15,916 nt of DNA from Desulfobacula sp. GTDB taxonomy: Bacteria > Desulfobacterota > Desulfobacteria > Desulfobacterales > Desulfobacteraceae. This document shows, in pieces, positions 1 to 7,913 of the stretch. The position numbers were made by a program, and so were the translations under genes. The notes below the pieces were generated by a model. It saw only the letters and a list, made by a program, of their open reading frames with translations, searched no databases and had not been told where the DNA came from. Each line of letters starts with the position of its first letter. Within the stretch, counting starts at the first letter, position 1. The stretch lies in contig JAQICW010000442.1 in NCBI GenBank assembly GCA_027858355.1, forward strand, positions 1-15,916, in the 5' to 3' direction.

Positions 1-190
1 CTGCATGCCAGACTGAAAAAATTAAGAATTTTTTAACTTTCTGACAATTTTTAAACTTAAATTTTAATTTATATCCCGGAAAGCTTTTCATCGATAAAAC
101 AATATCCAGATTTTTGTGCCCCTCTTCATAAGGAAAGGCGCTTAATTTTCCCTATTTTTGATGAATAACCGGTCGCGCCCAATAGAAGTG

Positions 191-206
191 TGGCACATAT
201 CATGCA
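191..206 (+). promoter_or_regulatory. sigma-54 (-24/-12) promoter of the transporter operon
   Basis: The sequence TGGCACATATCATGCA carries the -24 GG and -12 GC doublets exactly 10 bases apart, as RpoN promoters require (consensus TGGCAC-N5-TTGC). The only mismatch in the core is ATGC for TTGC. Transcription would start near 217, about 95 bases before the first gene. Sigma-54 promoters need an AAA+ activator, and one is encoded at 6528-7913. A second site of the same class precedes the pylB-like gene at 10851. Confidence 0.8.
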
Positions 207-251
207 ATTCTTCGTTAAGAATTATAGTAACGTGTTCAGGGTGAGAGTAAT

Positions 252-296
252 ATGAATAACTTTTTATTGATTCAGTTAACCTCAAAACAACTTTGA
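252..296 (+). CDS. possible 14-codon leader ORF
   Basis: The reading frame MNNFLLIQLTSKQL starts 35 bases after the predicted sigma-54 transcription start and ends 15 bases before the binding-protein start codon. An AGGGTGAG at 238-245 could serve as its ribosome binding site. I know of no homologue. It is listed because the other sigma-54 transcript in the window also begins with a very short ORF. An ORF this short can occur by chance. Confidence 0.25.
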   Translation: MNNFLLIQLTSKQL

Positions 297-311
297 GAAA
301 GGAACTAAAGT

Positions 312-1877
312 ATGGAAGATTACAAGAATGGATTAACCAGAAGACAGTTTATGGCAGGAACGATTGCTGCAGGTGTAGCAGCTTCTATCCCAGGACAGGG
401 CCTTTTAAATAATGCCTGGGCTTCCGGCCCCCAAAAAGGAGGGGCAATGAAACTGGGTCTGGCAGGTGGTTCAACCACTGACAGCCTTGATCCTGCGACT
501 TTCTCAGGCGTTTTTGACCAGATGAGCACCATGGGGTTGTACAGAAACCCTTTCTTAGAACTTGACAAAAATGGTGAGTTGCAACCTGAACTGGTGACGG
601 AATGGAGTGCTGAGCCGGGTGCCAAAGTATGGAATTTCAAACTTCGTGAAGGGGTTGAGTTTCATAATGGGAAAACCATGGATGTTGATGATGCTATTTT
701 CAGTATCAATCACCATAGGGGAGAAGGAAACAAATCCCAAATCGCTTCAGTTGTAAAGCCCATAAAAGAAGTTAAAAAAACAGGAAAATACGAGTTTAAG
801 ATAATTCTTGAGGAAGCCAGTGCAGACTTTCCCTATATTTTGAGTTCAACCCGTATGCCCTGTGTCCCAAATGGAACAACCAATTTTCAGGATGGTATGG
901 GAACCGGCGCTTATCTTCTGGAACAATGGGAACCCGGTGTCAGGGCTTATGGAAAAAGAAACCCCAATTATTTCAAAGAAGACAGGGCCTATTTTGATTC
1001 CGTAGAAATTATTACCATGACTGATGACACCGCCCGAACCACAGCCCTTAAAACAGGCCAGGTTGACATGATCAACCGGCCGGACCGGAAAACTGCCAGA
1101 TTGCTTGGCAGAATGAAGGGGATTCAAGTCATCAACACTCCCGGTGGACTAACTTACACCTTCCCCATGCGCATGGATCAAAAGCCTTATGATAATGCAG
1201 ATTTCAGAAAAGCTGTAAAATATTCTGTGGATCGCGAAGCCCTTATCAAAACAATTCTACAGGGTTATGGTGTTCCGGGAAATGATTATCCCGTGCCCTC
1301 TTATGTAAAGTATGCCGCCAACAGCATTCCCCAGCGACAATATGATCCTGACAAGGTAAAATTCCATTTAAAAAAATCCGGGTATCAAGACGAGGTTGTC
1401 AGACTCCATGTCGCTGACATGGTCTATACCGGGTGTGTGGATACGGCTCAGCTCTGGAAAGAGCATGCAACCAAGGCCGGCCTGAAAATGGATGTTGTTA
1501 AAGAGGCCAACGACGGATATTGGTCAAAAGTATGGAACACAAAACCCTTCTGTGCGTCTTTCTGGTATGCCCGTCCCACCATTGACTGGATTCTCTCCAT
1601 GACTTATGTATCTGGTGCTTCAGCCAATGAATCCAACTGGAAAGTGCCTTCTTTTGATAAACGGGTCAAAGAGGCAAGAGCAGAACTCAATGATGAAAAA
1701 CGCAAAGCCATGTACTTCGAGCTTCAGAAAATTCTACACGATGACGGCAGTGTGGTGATTCCCATGATCGCCAATATTGTAGATGCAGCCAGTGATAAAA
1801 TTGGTTTTAATCCTGTTGCCGGCAATGTTGAACTTGATGGTCTGCGCGCGTGCGAACGATGGTGGTTTAAATCATAA
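312..1877 (+). CDS. Tat-exported peptide/opine-type ABC transporter substrate-binding protein
   Basis: This is the periplasmic binding protein of a family-5 (DppA/OppA/NikA-like, SBP_bac_5) ABC importer. It is 521 aa long, the usual length for the family. The N-terminus has a twin-arginine motif (T-R-R-Q-F-M, Arg10-Arg11), then a hydrophobic stretch and a likely cleavage site after Ala-Trp-Ala37, so it should be exported folded by Tat. The mature part has family features: an early SLDPA motif, the ELQPELVTEW region, the VWNFKLREGVEFHNG motif and a DFRKAVKYSVDRE segment. It is first in an operon with two permeases and a fused ATPase. The ribosome binding site GAAAGGA lies 8 bases upstream. The cargo is unknown: family-5 proteins bind peptides, nickel, opines, sugars and other solutes. 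The sigma-54 control and the neighbouring enzymes suggest an amino-acid-like compound, which is an inference. Confidence 0.93.
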   Translation: MEDYKNGLTRRQFMAGTIAAGVAASIPGQGLLNNAWASGPQKGGAMKLGLAGGSTTDSLDPATFSGVFDQMSTMGLYRNPFLELDKNGELQPELVTEWSAEPGAKVWNFKLREGVEFHNGKTMDVDDAIFSINHHRGEGNKSQIASVVKPIKEVKKTGKYEFKIILEEASADFPYILSSTRMPCVPNGTTNFQDGMGTGAYLLEQWEPGVRAYGKRNPNYFKEDRAYFDSVEIITMTDDTARTTALKTGQVDMINRPDRKTARLLGRMKGIQVINTPGGLTYTFPMRMDQKPYDNADFRKAVKYSVDREALIKTILQGYGVPGNDYPVPSYVKYAANSIPQRQYDPDKVKFHLKKSGYQDEVVRLHVADMVYTGCVDTAQLWKEHATKAGLKMDVVKEANDGYWSKVWNTKPFCASFWYARPTIDWILSMTYVSGASANESNWKVPSFDKRVKEARAELNDEKRKAMYFELQKILHDDGSVVIPMIANIVDAASDKIGFNPVAGNVELDGLRACERWWFKS

Positions 1878-1894
1878 CCCCTTTTTCAATCATT

Positions 1895-1942
1895 CCGGCA
1901 GGGCTCTGTTCCTTTTTAAATAGAGTTTCAAAGCCCTGCCGG
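1895..1942 (+). promoter_or_regulatory. intercistronic hairpin after the binding-protein gene
   Basis: CCGGCAGGGCT at 1895-1905 and AGCCCTGCCGG at 1932-1942 form a perfect 11-bp GC-rich stem with a 26-base loop. No T-run follows, so it is not a classic full terminator. In ABC operons such hairpins commonly protect the binding-protein mRNA or attenuate read-through, so that the binding protein is made in excess over the permeases. That role is inferred here. The permease gene starts 16 bases after the stem. Confidence 0.7.
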
Positions 1943-1958
1943 GATCAAAGAGAGATAA

Positions 1959-2915
1959 ATGAATTTTTTACTACCGTTAATACTTAAACGAACAGGCTTT
2001 GCATTTTTAACACTGGCTACCATTTCCGTGCTCATTTTTGTGGGTGTAGAAGCCCTGCCCGGCGATACAGCTGAAGCAATTCTGGGGCAGGGTGCTACTG
2101 AAGAAAATTTGGCGGCCCTTAGAAAAGAGCTGAAACTGGACCTGCCGGTTCACACCCGATATCTATCCTGGCTGGGAGATCTATGCCGGGGTGACCTTGG
2201 TAATTCACTGTCCAATGGACGTCCTGTTTCCGAAATGATTGGCTGGCGATTTCAAAACACACTCCTTTTAGCATTTTCTGCCGCCGTGGTTTCCATTCCC
2301 CTGGCCATTTTTTTAGGGTTGATCTGCGCACTTTATCAAAATTCCTGGCTGGACAAAATTCTTTCCACATCTACCTTAAGTGCCATTTCGCTGCCGGAAT
2401 TTTTTGTGGCGTATCTTTTAATTGTCGTGTTTGTCGTACAATTTGAACTGTTTCCCAGTGTTGCCATGCTAAAACCGGGGATGACCATTTCAGAAATCAT
2501 CTATATCCTGGTGCTGCCCTGTTTGACCCTGACCCTGGTGGTGCTTGCCCATATGATGCGCATGACCCGGGCAACCATTATCGGTGTACTTTCCAGCCCG
2601 TATATAGAAATGGCAAGGCTCAAGGGCGTACGTAAACATAAACTTATTTTTTATCATGCCCTGCCCAATGCCCTGGCGCCCATAATAAACGTTGTTGTCA
2701 TGGACCTGGCCTGGCTGGTGGTGGGTGTGGTGGTTGTGGAAGTGGTTTTCGTTTATCCTGGATTGGGCCAGTTGCTCGTGGATTCAGTGTCTAAAAGAGA
2801 TATTCCGGTGGTACAGACTTCCGGCCTGATATTTGCCTGCACCTATATTTTTCTCAACCTGACAGCCGATGTTTTGTCAATTATCTCCAATCCCAAACTG
2901 CGACATCCCAAATGA
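1959..2915 (+). CDS. DppB/OppB-type ABC transporter permease
   Basis: This is an inner-membrane permease of a peptide/nickel-type (family 5) ABC importer, 318 aa, normal for DppB. The sequence begins with the typical first transmembrane helix and a conserved LPGD motif, followed by a soluble loop and four to five further hydrophobic helices. The EAA loop that docks on the ATPase reads EMARLKGVRKHKLIFYHALP (about residues 218-237), with the conserved Gly and the HALPNAL ending of the OppB group. An AGAGA-type ribosome binding site precedes the ATG. The gene follows the hairpin after the binding-protein gene and ends 7 bases before dppC. It pairs with the DppC-type permease to form the membrane channel. 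Confidence 0.92.
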   Translation: MNFLLPLILKRTGFAFLTLATISVLIFVGVEALPGDTAEAILGQGATEENLAALRKELKLDLPVHTRYLSWLGDLCRGDLGNSLSNGRPVSEMIGWRFQNTLLLAFSAAVVSIPLAIFLGLICALYQNSWLDKILSTSTLSAISLPEFFVAYLLIVVFVVQFELFPSVAMLKPGMTISEIIYILVLPCLTLTLVVLAHMMRMTRATIIGVLSSPYIEMARLKGVRKHKLIFYHALPNALAPIINVVVMDLAWLVVGVVVVEVVFVYPGLGQLLVDSVSKRDIPVVQTSGLIFACTYIFLNLTADVLSIISNPKLRHPK

Positions 2916-2922
2916 GGCCATA

Positions 2923-3750
2923 ATGAAAAATATGATAAAAGTATTAAAAACAAGTCCCATTTCTGCCAGATTTGGTATGATAGTGATTGCCCTAGGTCTC
3001 CTTGTGGCTTTGTTTGCGCCTATTCTGGCCCCTTACGGCGAATCAGAAATCGTGGCAGAGGTCTGGCTTTCTTCTAGTGGGGATTATCCGCTGGGAACAG
3101 ATCAACTGGGGCGGGATATGGTCAGCCGTCTGATTTATGGTGCCAGAAATTCCATTGCCATCGCATTTACCGCAACCATGATTGCATTTGGCGTGGGTGC
3201 CATGCTGGGTCTCATTGCTGCCACCACCGGCGGGTGGATCGATAATCTGCTTAGCCGTATTGTGGATATTTTTATGGCATTGCCCACCTTGATTCTGTCA
3301 TTAATGATATTGTCTATCCTGGGAACCTCCATACCGATTCTGATTGTGGTGGTTGCTCTCCTGGATTCCACCCGGGTTTTTCGTCTGGCCCGTGCCCTGG
3401 CCATGGATATTGCCATTATGGAATTTGTGGATGCGGCCAGGTTACGGGGTGAAAAAACATTTTATATTGTCCGGCGGGAAATACTGCCCAATGCCCTGCC
3501 TGCCCTGATTGCAGAATTTGGTCTAAGATTCTGTTTTATTTTTCTTTTTATCAGTTCATTGTCTTTTTTAGGTTTGGGAATCCAGCCTCCGACCGCAGAC
3601 TGGGGATCCATGGTAAGGGAGAACTCAGGTGCGATTAATTTTGGTATCCTCACACCGCTTTATCCGGCCGCTACCATCGCGCTGATAACCATATCCATAA
3701 ACCTGGTGGTAGACTGGTTTCTCCAGCGTTCCGCCCAGATAAGGGCATAG
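2923..3750 (+). CDS. DppC/OppC-type ABC transporter permease
   Basis: This is the second inner-membrane permease of the importer, about 275 aa from the chosen start. The ATG at 2923 is preferred because TGAGG, overlapping the dppB stop, gives a ribosome binding site 5 bases upstream. An in-frame ATG at 2869 would add 18 residues, but they lie wholly inside dppB and do not look like an OppC N-terminus. Family marks are the first transmembrane helix ending in LFAPILAPYG, the PLGTDQLGRDMVSRLIYGAR segment and the EAA loop EFVDAARLRGEKTFYIVRRE followed by ILPNALP. The SLSFLGLGIQPPTADWG motif near the C-terminus is typical of DppC. The next gene starts 9 bases downstream. Confidence 0.92.
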   Translation: MKNMIKVLKTSPISARFGMIVIALGLLVALFAPILAPYGESEIVAEVWLSSSGDYPLGTDQLGRDMVSRLIYGARNSIAIAFTATMIAFGVGAMLGLIAATTGGWIDNLLSRIVDIFMALPTLILSLMILSILGTSIPILIVVVALLDSTRVFRLARALAMDIAIMEFVDAARLRGEKTFYIVRREILPNALPALIAEFGLRFCFIFLFISSLSFLGLGIQPPTADWGSMVRENSGAINFGILTPLYPAATIALITISINLVVDWFLQRSAQIRA

Positions 3751-3759
3751 GCATATTAA

Positions 3760-5394
3760 ATGAATACTGAAGACAGATTACTGACCATTTCAAACCTTCA
3801 AATTGAAGGAAGACAGGATGACAAATGGAAACCGGTTGTTAAAGGTGTTGATGTTACCCTTAATCGTGGAGAGGTTATCGGCCTTATTGGTGAATCTGGT
3901 GCTGGAAAATCCACCATCGGCCTTGCTGCCATGGGATATGCCAGAGAAGGCTGCCGTATCAGCGGTGGTACCATAGACTTTCTGGGTCAGGACTTACGAA
4001 AGGCAAGCGAACGAGAACTTGAAGACATCCGGGGATTTAAGATTGCTTATGTGGCCCAAAGTGCAGCAGCAAGCTTTAATCCGTCCCATAAACTCATGAC
4101 CCAGTTTGCCGAAACCCCCCTGGAACATAAAATGATGTCCATGGCGGATATAAGAAAAAAGGCAGTTGGCCTTTATACCCGTTTATTTTTACCGGACCCG
4201 GAAGGGATTGGATTTCGCTACCCCCACCAGGTGTCTGGTGGTCAGCTGCAAAGAGCCATGGTTGCCATGGCCATGGCCTGTGACCCGGATATTATCATTT
4301 TTGACGAGCCCACCACTGCACTGGATGTTACAACACAGATTGAAGTTCTTTCCGCTATTAAAGAGGTTGTCAGCAAAAGTAATTGTGCCGCCATTTATAT
4401 CACCCATGACCTGGCAGTTGTTGCCCAGCTTGCAGACAGGATAATGGTCTTGAGATATGGACAGCTGGTGGAAGAGGGGCAGGCAAGAGCCATACTGGCA
4501 GATCCGAAAGAACAGTATACCGCTGATCTTCTTGCAGTTCGCCGGCAGGTAAAACAAATCCGCCCACCAAAGAAAGAAGAACCCCTGCTGAAAGTAGAAA
4601 ATATTACAGCTTCATATAGGAATGGTCCCCCGGTGCTACACGATGTCAGTTTTGATGTCCATAGGGGTAGAACTGTGGCTGTGGTGGGTGAGTCCGGGAG
4701 TGGCAAAACAACGGTTGCCAGGGTGATCACGGGCTTTTTACCCCAGAGTGAAGGGATGGTTTACTTTGACGGAATGGAGATGTCGCCTTTTCTAAAACAC
4801 AGGGATAAAGACCGGTTGAGAAAGTGGCAGATGATTTTTCAAATGCCGGATGTTGCCGTAAACCCCCGTCATAAAGTCAAAGAGATCATCGGACGACCCA
4901 TCTCTTTTTATTATGGTTTAGGAAGAAAAGAAGTCCGCAAAAGAGTCTGTGAATTATTGGATATGATTGAATTGGATTCTTCCTATCTTGACCGGTACCC
5001 TTCTGAACTTTCCGGCGGAGAAAAACAACGGGTCTGCATCGCCCGAGCGCTTGCAGCCAAGCCCGAACTGATTATCTGCGATGAGGTTACCAGCGCTCTT
5101 GATCAACTGGTGGCAGAAGAGATTCTAAAACTTTTACAGCGCCTGCAGGATGAACTAAATATGAGCTATTTGTTCATCACCCATGATCTGGCAACGGTCA
5201 AGGCCATTGCCGATGATGTTGTGGTCATGTACCAGGGCCGGATAGTGGAACAAGGCCCGAGGCAGGAAGTCTTTACTCCTCCCCATCATGAATATACTGA
5301 ACTTTTGCTGTCCTCGGTCCCGGAAATGGACCCGGACTGGCTGGATCATCTACTGGAGCAAAGAAGAAAAAAGGAAATAAAAAAACATGCCTGA
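3760..5394 (+). CDS. fused double ATPase (DppD-DppF type) of the ABC importer
   Basis: This is a single 544-aa cytoplasmic protein with two complete nucleotide-binding domains. It replaces the two separate ATPases DppD and DppF. Domain 1 has Walker A GESGAGKS (44-51), signature VSGGQLQ (158-164), Walker B IIIFDEP (178-184) and an ITHD switch histidine. Domain 2 has Walker A GESGSGKT (310-317), signature LSGGEKQR (417-424), Walker B IICDEVTS (438-445) and FITHD. All catalytic residues of both sites are present, so both should hydrolyse ATP. The DppD/DppF-type C-terminal extension rich in cysteines that binds an Fe-S cluster in some family members is not visible. The gene overlaps the next one by 8 bases (5387-5394), so the two are translationally coupled. 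Confidence 0.93.
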   Translation: MNTEDRLLTISNLQIEGRQDDKWKPVVKGVDVTLNRGEVIGLIGESGAGKSTIGLAAMGYAREGCRISGGTIDFLGQDLRKASERELEDIRGFKIAYVAQSAAASFNPSHKLMTQFAETPLEHKMMSMADIRKKAVGLYTRLFLPDPEGIGFRYPHQVSGGQLQRAMVAMAMACDPDIIIFDEPTTALDVTTQIEVLSAIKEVVSKSNCAAIYITHDLAVVAQLADRIMVLRYGQLVEEGQARAILADPKEQYTADLLAVRRQVKQIRPPKKEEPLLKVENITASYRNGPPVLHDVSFDVHRGRTVAVVGESGSGKTTVARVITGFLPQSEGMVYFDGMEMSPFLKHRDKDRLRKWQMIFQMPDVAVNPRHKVKEIIGRPISFYYGLGRKEVRKRVCELLDMIELDSSYLDRYPSELSGGEKQRVCIARALAAKPELIICDEVTSALDQLVAEEILKLLQRLQDELNMSYLFITHDLATVKAIADDVVVMYQGRIVEQGPRQEVFTPPHHEYTELLLSSVPEMDPDWLDHLLEQRRKKEIKKHA

Positions 5395-6496
5395 ACTGAG
5401 CCACAAAGAGCGTCTGAATCTTGCCCTGAATTTTAAAGAAACGGATCGGACTCCCCGGGATTTTGGCGGAACACTTTCCACCACCCTGGTACCGGATACC
5501 TATGAAGCACTGAAAAATTATCTGGGCATGAACTGCCCTGCCACCATGGGCTGGAAACGGCAAAACCTGGTCATCCCCCATGAAGAGATGCTGCAGCACT
5601 TTGATATCGATACAAGAGCCTTGCTTCTGGGTCGGTATAAAGGCGGTAAAGTAAGGGATATCAATAAAGATGAAATGATTGATATCTGGGGAACCCACTG
5701 GAAAAGATGCCCTGAAGGTCAGTACCTGCCGTTTAAAGAAGTTCTGACCGATGCCGAGCCCACACTTGAGACTCTTGAAAAATTTGAGATGCCCGATCCC
5801 CATAATCCGGGCTACTTTGAAGGACTGACGGAGCGGGCCGAGTACCTGCACAAGAAAACCGATTATGCAATTGTCCTGGACATGGGCATTGGGATCTTTA
5901 CCCGAAGCCAGTTTATGCGTGGGTTTACGGCAATCCTGCTTGATATGATCCAAAATCCTGAGTTTGCTGAGCAATTATTGCGCATGCTTACCGATTACTG
6001 GAAAAAAACAGTAACCAAAGCGCTTCAGCAGGTGGGTCCCATGGTGGACGTGGTCTTCTGGGGAGATGACTGGGGCCTGCAGAATTCGACCATGATGAAT
6101 CCGGTTCTCTGGCGAAAAATGATCAAACCCCTGCTGGCAGAGATGACAGCCACCATTAGAGAGTACAGTAACGCCAAGGTATTGGTGCACAGCTGTGGTG
6201 CCATAGTCCCTTTAATTGATGACCTGATTGAAGTCGGTGTGGATGCCCTCAATCCTGTACAGGTTACGGCAAAAGACATGAATCCTGAGAATCTGGCTGA
6301 AAAGTTCAATGGCAAGATTGCCTTCTGGGGGGGGATTGATACCCAGCATCTGCTTCCCTTTAAAGGACCGGAAGACGTTAGGCAAGCCGTAAGATTTACA
6401 AGGGAAGCATTAGGTCCCGGCTATGTTCTGGGTTCAGTCCACAATCTTCAGGCCCAGGTGCCGCCTGAAAACATTGAAGCAATGCTCACTGCATGA
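5387..6496 (+). CDS. UroD-fold protein (uroporphyrinogen decarboxylase/corrinoid methyltransferase superfamily)
   Basis: This is a 369-aa soluble protein of the UroD/MtaA/CmuA superfamily. Members either decarboxylate uroporphyrinogen III or move methyl groups between a corrinoid protein and coenzyme M or folate. Supporting motifs are the N-terminal HKERLNLALNFKETDRTPRDF, a central VLVHSCGAI (His268-Ser-Cys270, the position of a zinc-binding H-x-C in the methyltransferase branch), a LNPVQ segment, FWGGIDTQHLLPF and a HNLQAQVPPENI C-terminal motif. Its overlap with the ATPase gene and its place in a transport operon argue against heme synthesis and for a role with the imported compound, perhaps demethylation. 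No corrinoid-binding protein is encoded in the window, so this is inference. The C-terminus stops shortly after the PPENI motif, a little earlier than I would expect. Confidence 0.85.
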   Translation: MPELSHKERLNLALNFKETDRTPRDFGGTLSTTLVPDTYEALKNYLGMNCPATMGWKRQNLVIPHEEMLQHFDIDTRALLLGRYKGGKVRDINKDEMIDIWGTHWKRCPEGQYLPFKEVLTDAEPTLETLEKFEMPDPHNPGYFEGLTERAEYLHKKTDYAIVLDMGIGIFTRSQFMRGFTAILLDMIQNPEFAEQLLRMLTDYWKKTVTKALQQVGPMVDVVFWGDDWGLQNSTMMNPVLWRKMIKPLLAEMTATIREYSNAKVLVHSCGAIVPLIDDLIEVGVDALNPVQVTAKDMNPENLAEKFNGKIAFWGGIDTQHLLPFKGPEDVRQAVRFTREALGPGYVLGSVHNLQAQVPPENIEAMLTA

Positions 6497-6527
6497 TTCT
6501 ATTGTGGATGGCAATCGGACTTCATTT

Positions 6528-7913
6528 TCATTTTTCCATGATTTTTTTAAATTGATACCTGAAAGTATGGTGCTTTATATTTAGCAATTTAGCAGCACGG
6601 GTTTCATTACCTTTTGCTAATTTCATGGCCTGATTAAAATAAAACGTATCCAGAGCGTTACGTACTTCTGTAAGATCTATCCCTGTAGGGGGCAGTGGCG
6701 GGAATTTTTTATTATCAATATTCTCCATTACTCTACCCCTTTCCATTGTATCCAGACCGAGGTCAACCTCTGTCAGTTGATTACCCCGGGAAGTGAGCAC
6801 AGCTCTTTCCATCATATTTTTCAACTCTCTGACATTCCCACTCCAGATATACAATTTTAGCAACTTGATTGCCTTTTCACTGATGCCGGTGAGATTTTTC
6901 TCAAATTTATCATTGAATACCTGTAGAAAATACTTTGCCAGAAGAAGAGTATCTTCACTGCGTTCATTCAGAGAGGGAACATTTATTTTAATAACACCAA
7001 GGCGAAAATATAAATCTTTTCTAAAGGTATTTTCATGAATCATTTTATCCAAATTTTTATTTGTGGCTGATATAATCCGGGTTTTTATGAACCGTTTTAC
7101 CTCGCTGCCAACTTTATAAAATTCACCCGATTCCATAAACCTTAAAAGTTTCGCCTGGGCACCCAGGTCAAGATCTCCTATTTCATCCAGAAAAAGTGTT
7201 CCACCATCCGCAGATTCTATCAGTCCTTTTTTTCCACTTGTATTTGCACCACTAAAAGCGCCTTTCGCATAACCAAAAAGCTCACTTTCTAAAAGTTCTT
7301 TAGGAATGGCAGCACAGTTTACGGTTATAAGAGGTCCATTAAAATGAGGGCTTTTGTGATGGATTGTGGCGGCAATCAGTTCTTTACCGGTACCGGTGTC
7401 CCCGATTATCAGGATGGGTGTATCAGGGCTTTTGGCAACCATTTCGATGTACTCCATGATATCGTGAATCGCCTGGCTTTCACCAATAAAGCAGGGAAGA
7501 TTTTCCCTGATCTGTTGTTCCTGGAGTGCTTTTATCTCTTTTCTGAGGCGTATGGTTTCCAGAGCATTGGCAATATTAATTTCAAGGGCTTCCATGTGGA
7601 TGGGTTTGACAATATAATCATATGCCCCGTTTTTCATGCAGTCGATGACCAGATTAATATCTTCATACGCCGTAATCATGATCACCAGAACATCTTTGTT
7701 ATTTTTTTTAAATTTTTTAAGCGCCTGGGTACCATTCATTCCAGGCAGACCAATATCCAATAGTATCAGATCCGGTGTCTGTTTCCAAAATTGGTCAAGG
7801 GCATCTTCTGCAGTTTCAAATGAATAAATCTTATAGTCATCCTCAAGTTCGGATGCAATGCCTTCTCTTATTGTTTCCTCATCATCCACAACATACAGGG
7901 TATAATCTGTCAT
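6528..7913 (-). CDS. NtrC-family sigma-54-dependent response regulator
   Basis: This 461-aa transcription activator has three parts. The receiver domain (1-120) has acidic residues D10-D11, phospho-acceptor Asp53, Thr81 and Lys103. The AAA+ domain (about 140-370) has Walker A GDTGTGKE (171-178), Walker B TLFLDEIG (239-246) and a sigma-54 contact loop reading GAFSGA (218-223) instead of the usual GAFTGA. The C-terminal Fis-type helix-turn-helix (about 437-461) contains the ETRAAKLLNIKHHTFRYQFKK segment. It should bind upstream of -24/-12 promoters and open them on phosphorylation. Its ATG overlaps the kinase stop codon (ATGA), so the kinase is its obvious partner. The two sigma-54 promoters flanking this locus are its probable targets. 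It converges with the UroD-like gene across 31 bases, with no clear terminator between them. Confidence 0.95.
   Translation of the reverse strand: MTDYTLYVVDDEETIREGIASELEDDYKIYSFETAEDALDQFWKQTPDLILLDIGLPGMNGTQALKKFKKNNKDVLVIMITAYEDINLVIDCMKNGAYDYIVKPIHMEALEINIANALETIRLRKEIKALQEQQIRENLPCFIGESQAIHDIMEYIEMVAKSPDTPILIIGDTGTGKELIAATIHHKSPHFNGPLITVNCAAIPKELLESELFGYAKGAFSGANTSGKKGLIESADGGTLFLDEIGDLDLGAQAKLLRFMESGEFYKVGSEVKRFIKTRIISATNKNLDKMIHENTFRKDLYFRLGVIKINVPSLNERSEDTLLLAKYFLQVFNDKFEKNLTGISEKAIKLLKLYIWSGNVRELKNMMERAVLTSRGNQLTEVDLGLDTMERGRVMENIDNKKFPPLPPTGIDLTEVRNALDTFYFNQAMKLAKGNETRAAKLLNIKHHTFRYQFKKIMEK

Larger units (their letters stand above)
1..311. other. AT-rich upstream region of the ABC-transporter operon
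   Basis: No gene of normal size is visible here. The first 80 bases are very AT-rich and include an A/T-only inverted repeat at 16-34 (8-bp arms, 3-base spacer). A sigma-54 promoter sits at 191-206, and a possible 14-codon leader ORF at 252-296. A small perfect inverted repeat, CTCAAA at 281-286 and TTTGAG at 292-297, lies directly before the ribosome binding site (GAAAGGA, 297-303) of the binding-protein gene, where it could affect translation. The roughly 190 bases upstream of the promoter are where activator sites for an NtrC-type protein would be expected. I could not define such a site. Confidence 0.6.

Noticed and set aside
16..34. A/T-only inverted repeat AAAAAATT-AAG-AATTTTTT
   Set aside because: It has no GC base pairs and lies in very AT-rich DNA. 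It could be the tail of an upstream terminator, but the window gives no upstream gene to support that.
5273..5974. 233-codon open frame on the minus strand, antisense to the ATPase and UroD-like genes
   Set aside because: It overlaps two well-supported genes with strong family motifs, has no recognisable domain and no plausible ribosome binding site. It is a shadow frame. The same applies to the other antisense or overlapping frames in the window.
6497..6527. Bidirectional terminator between the convergent UroD-like and response regulator genes
   Set aside because: The 31 bases contain no convincing GC-rich inverted repeat.
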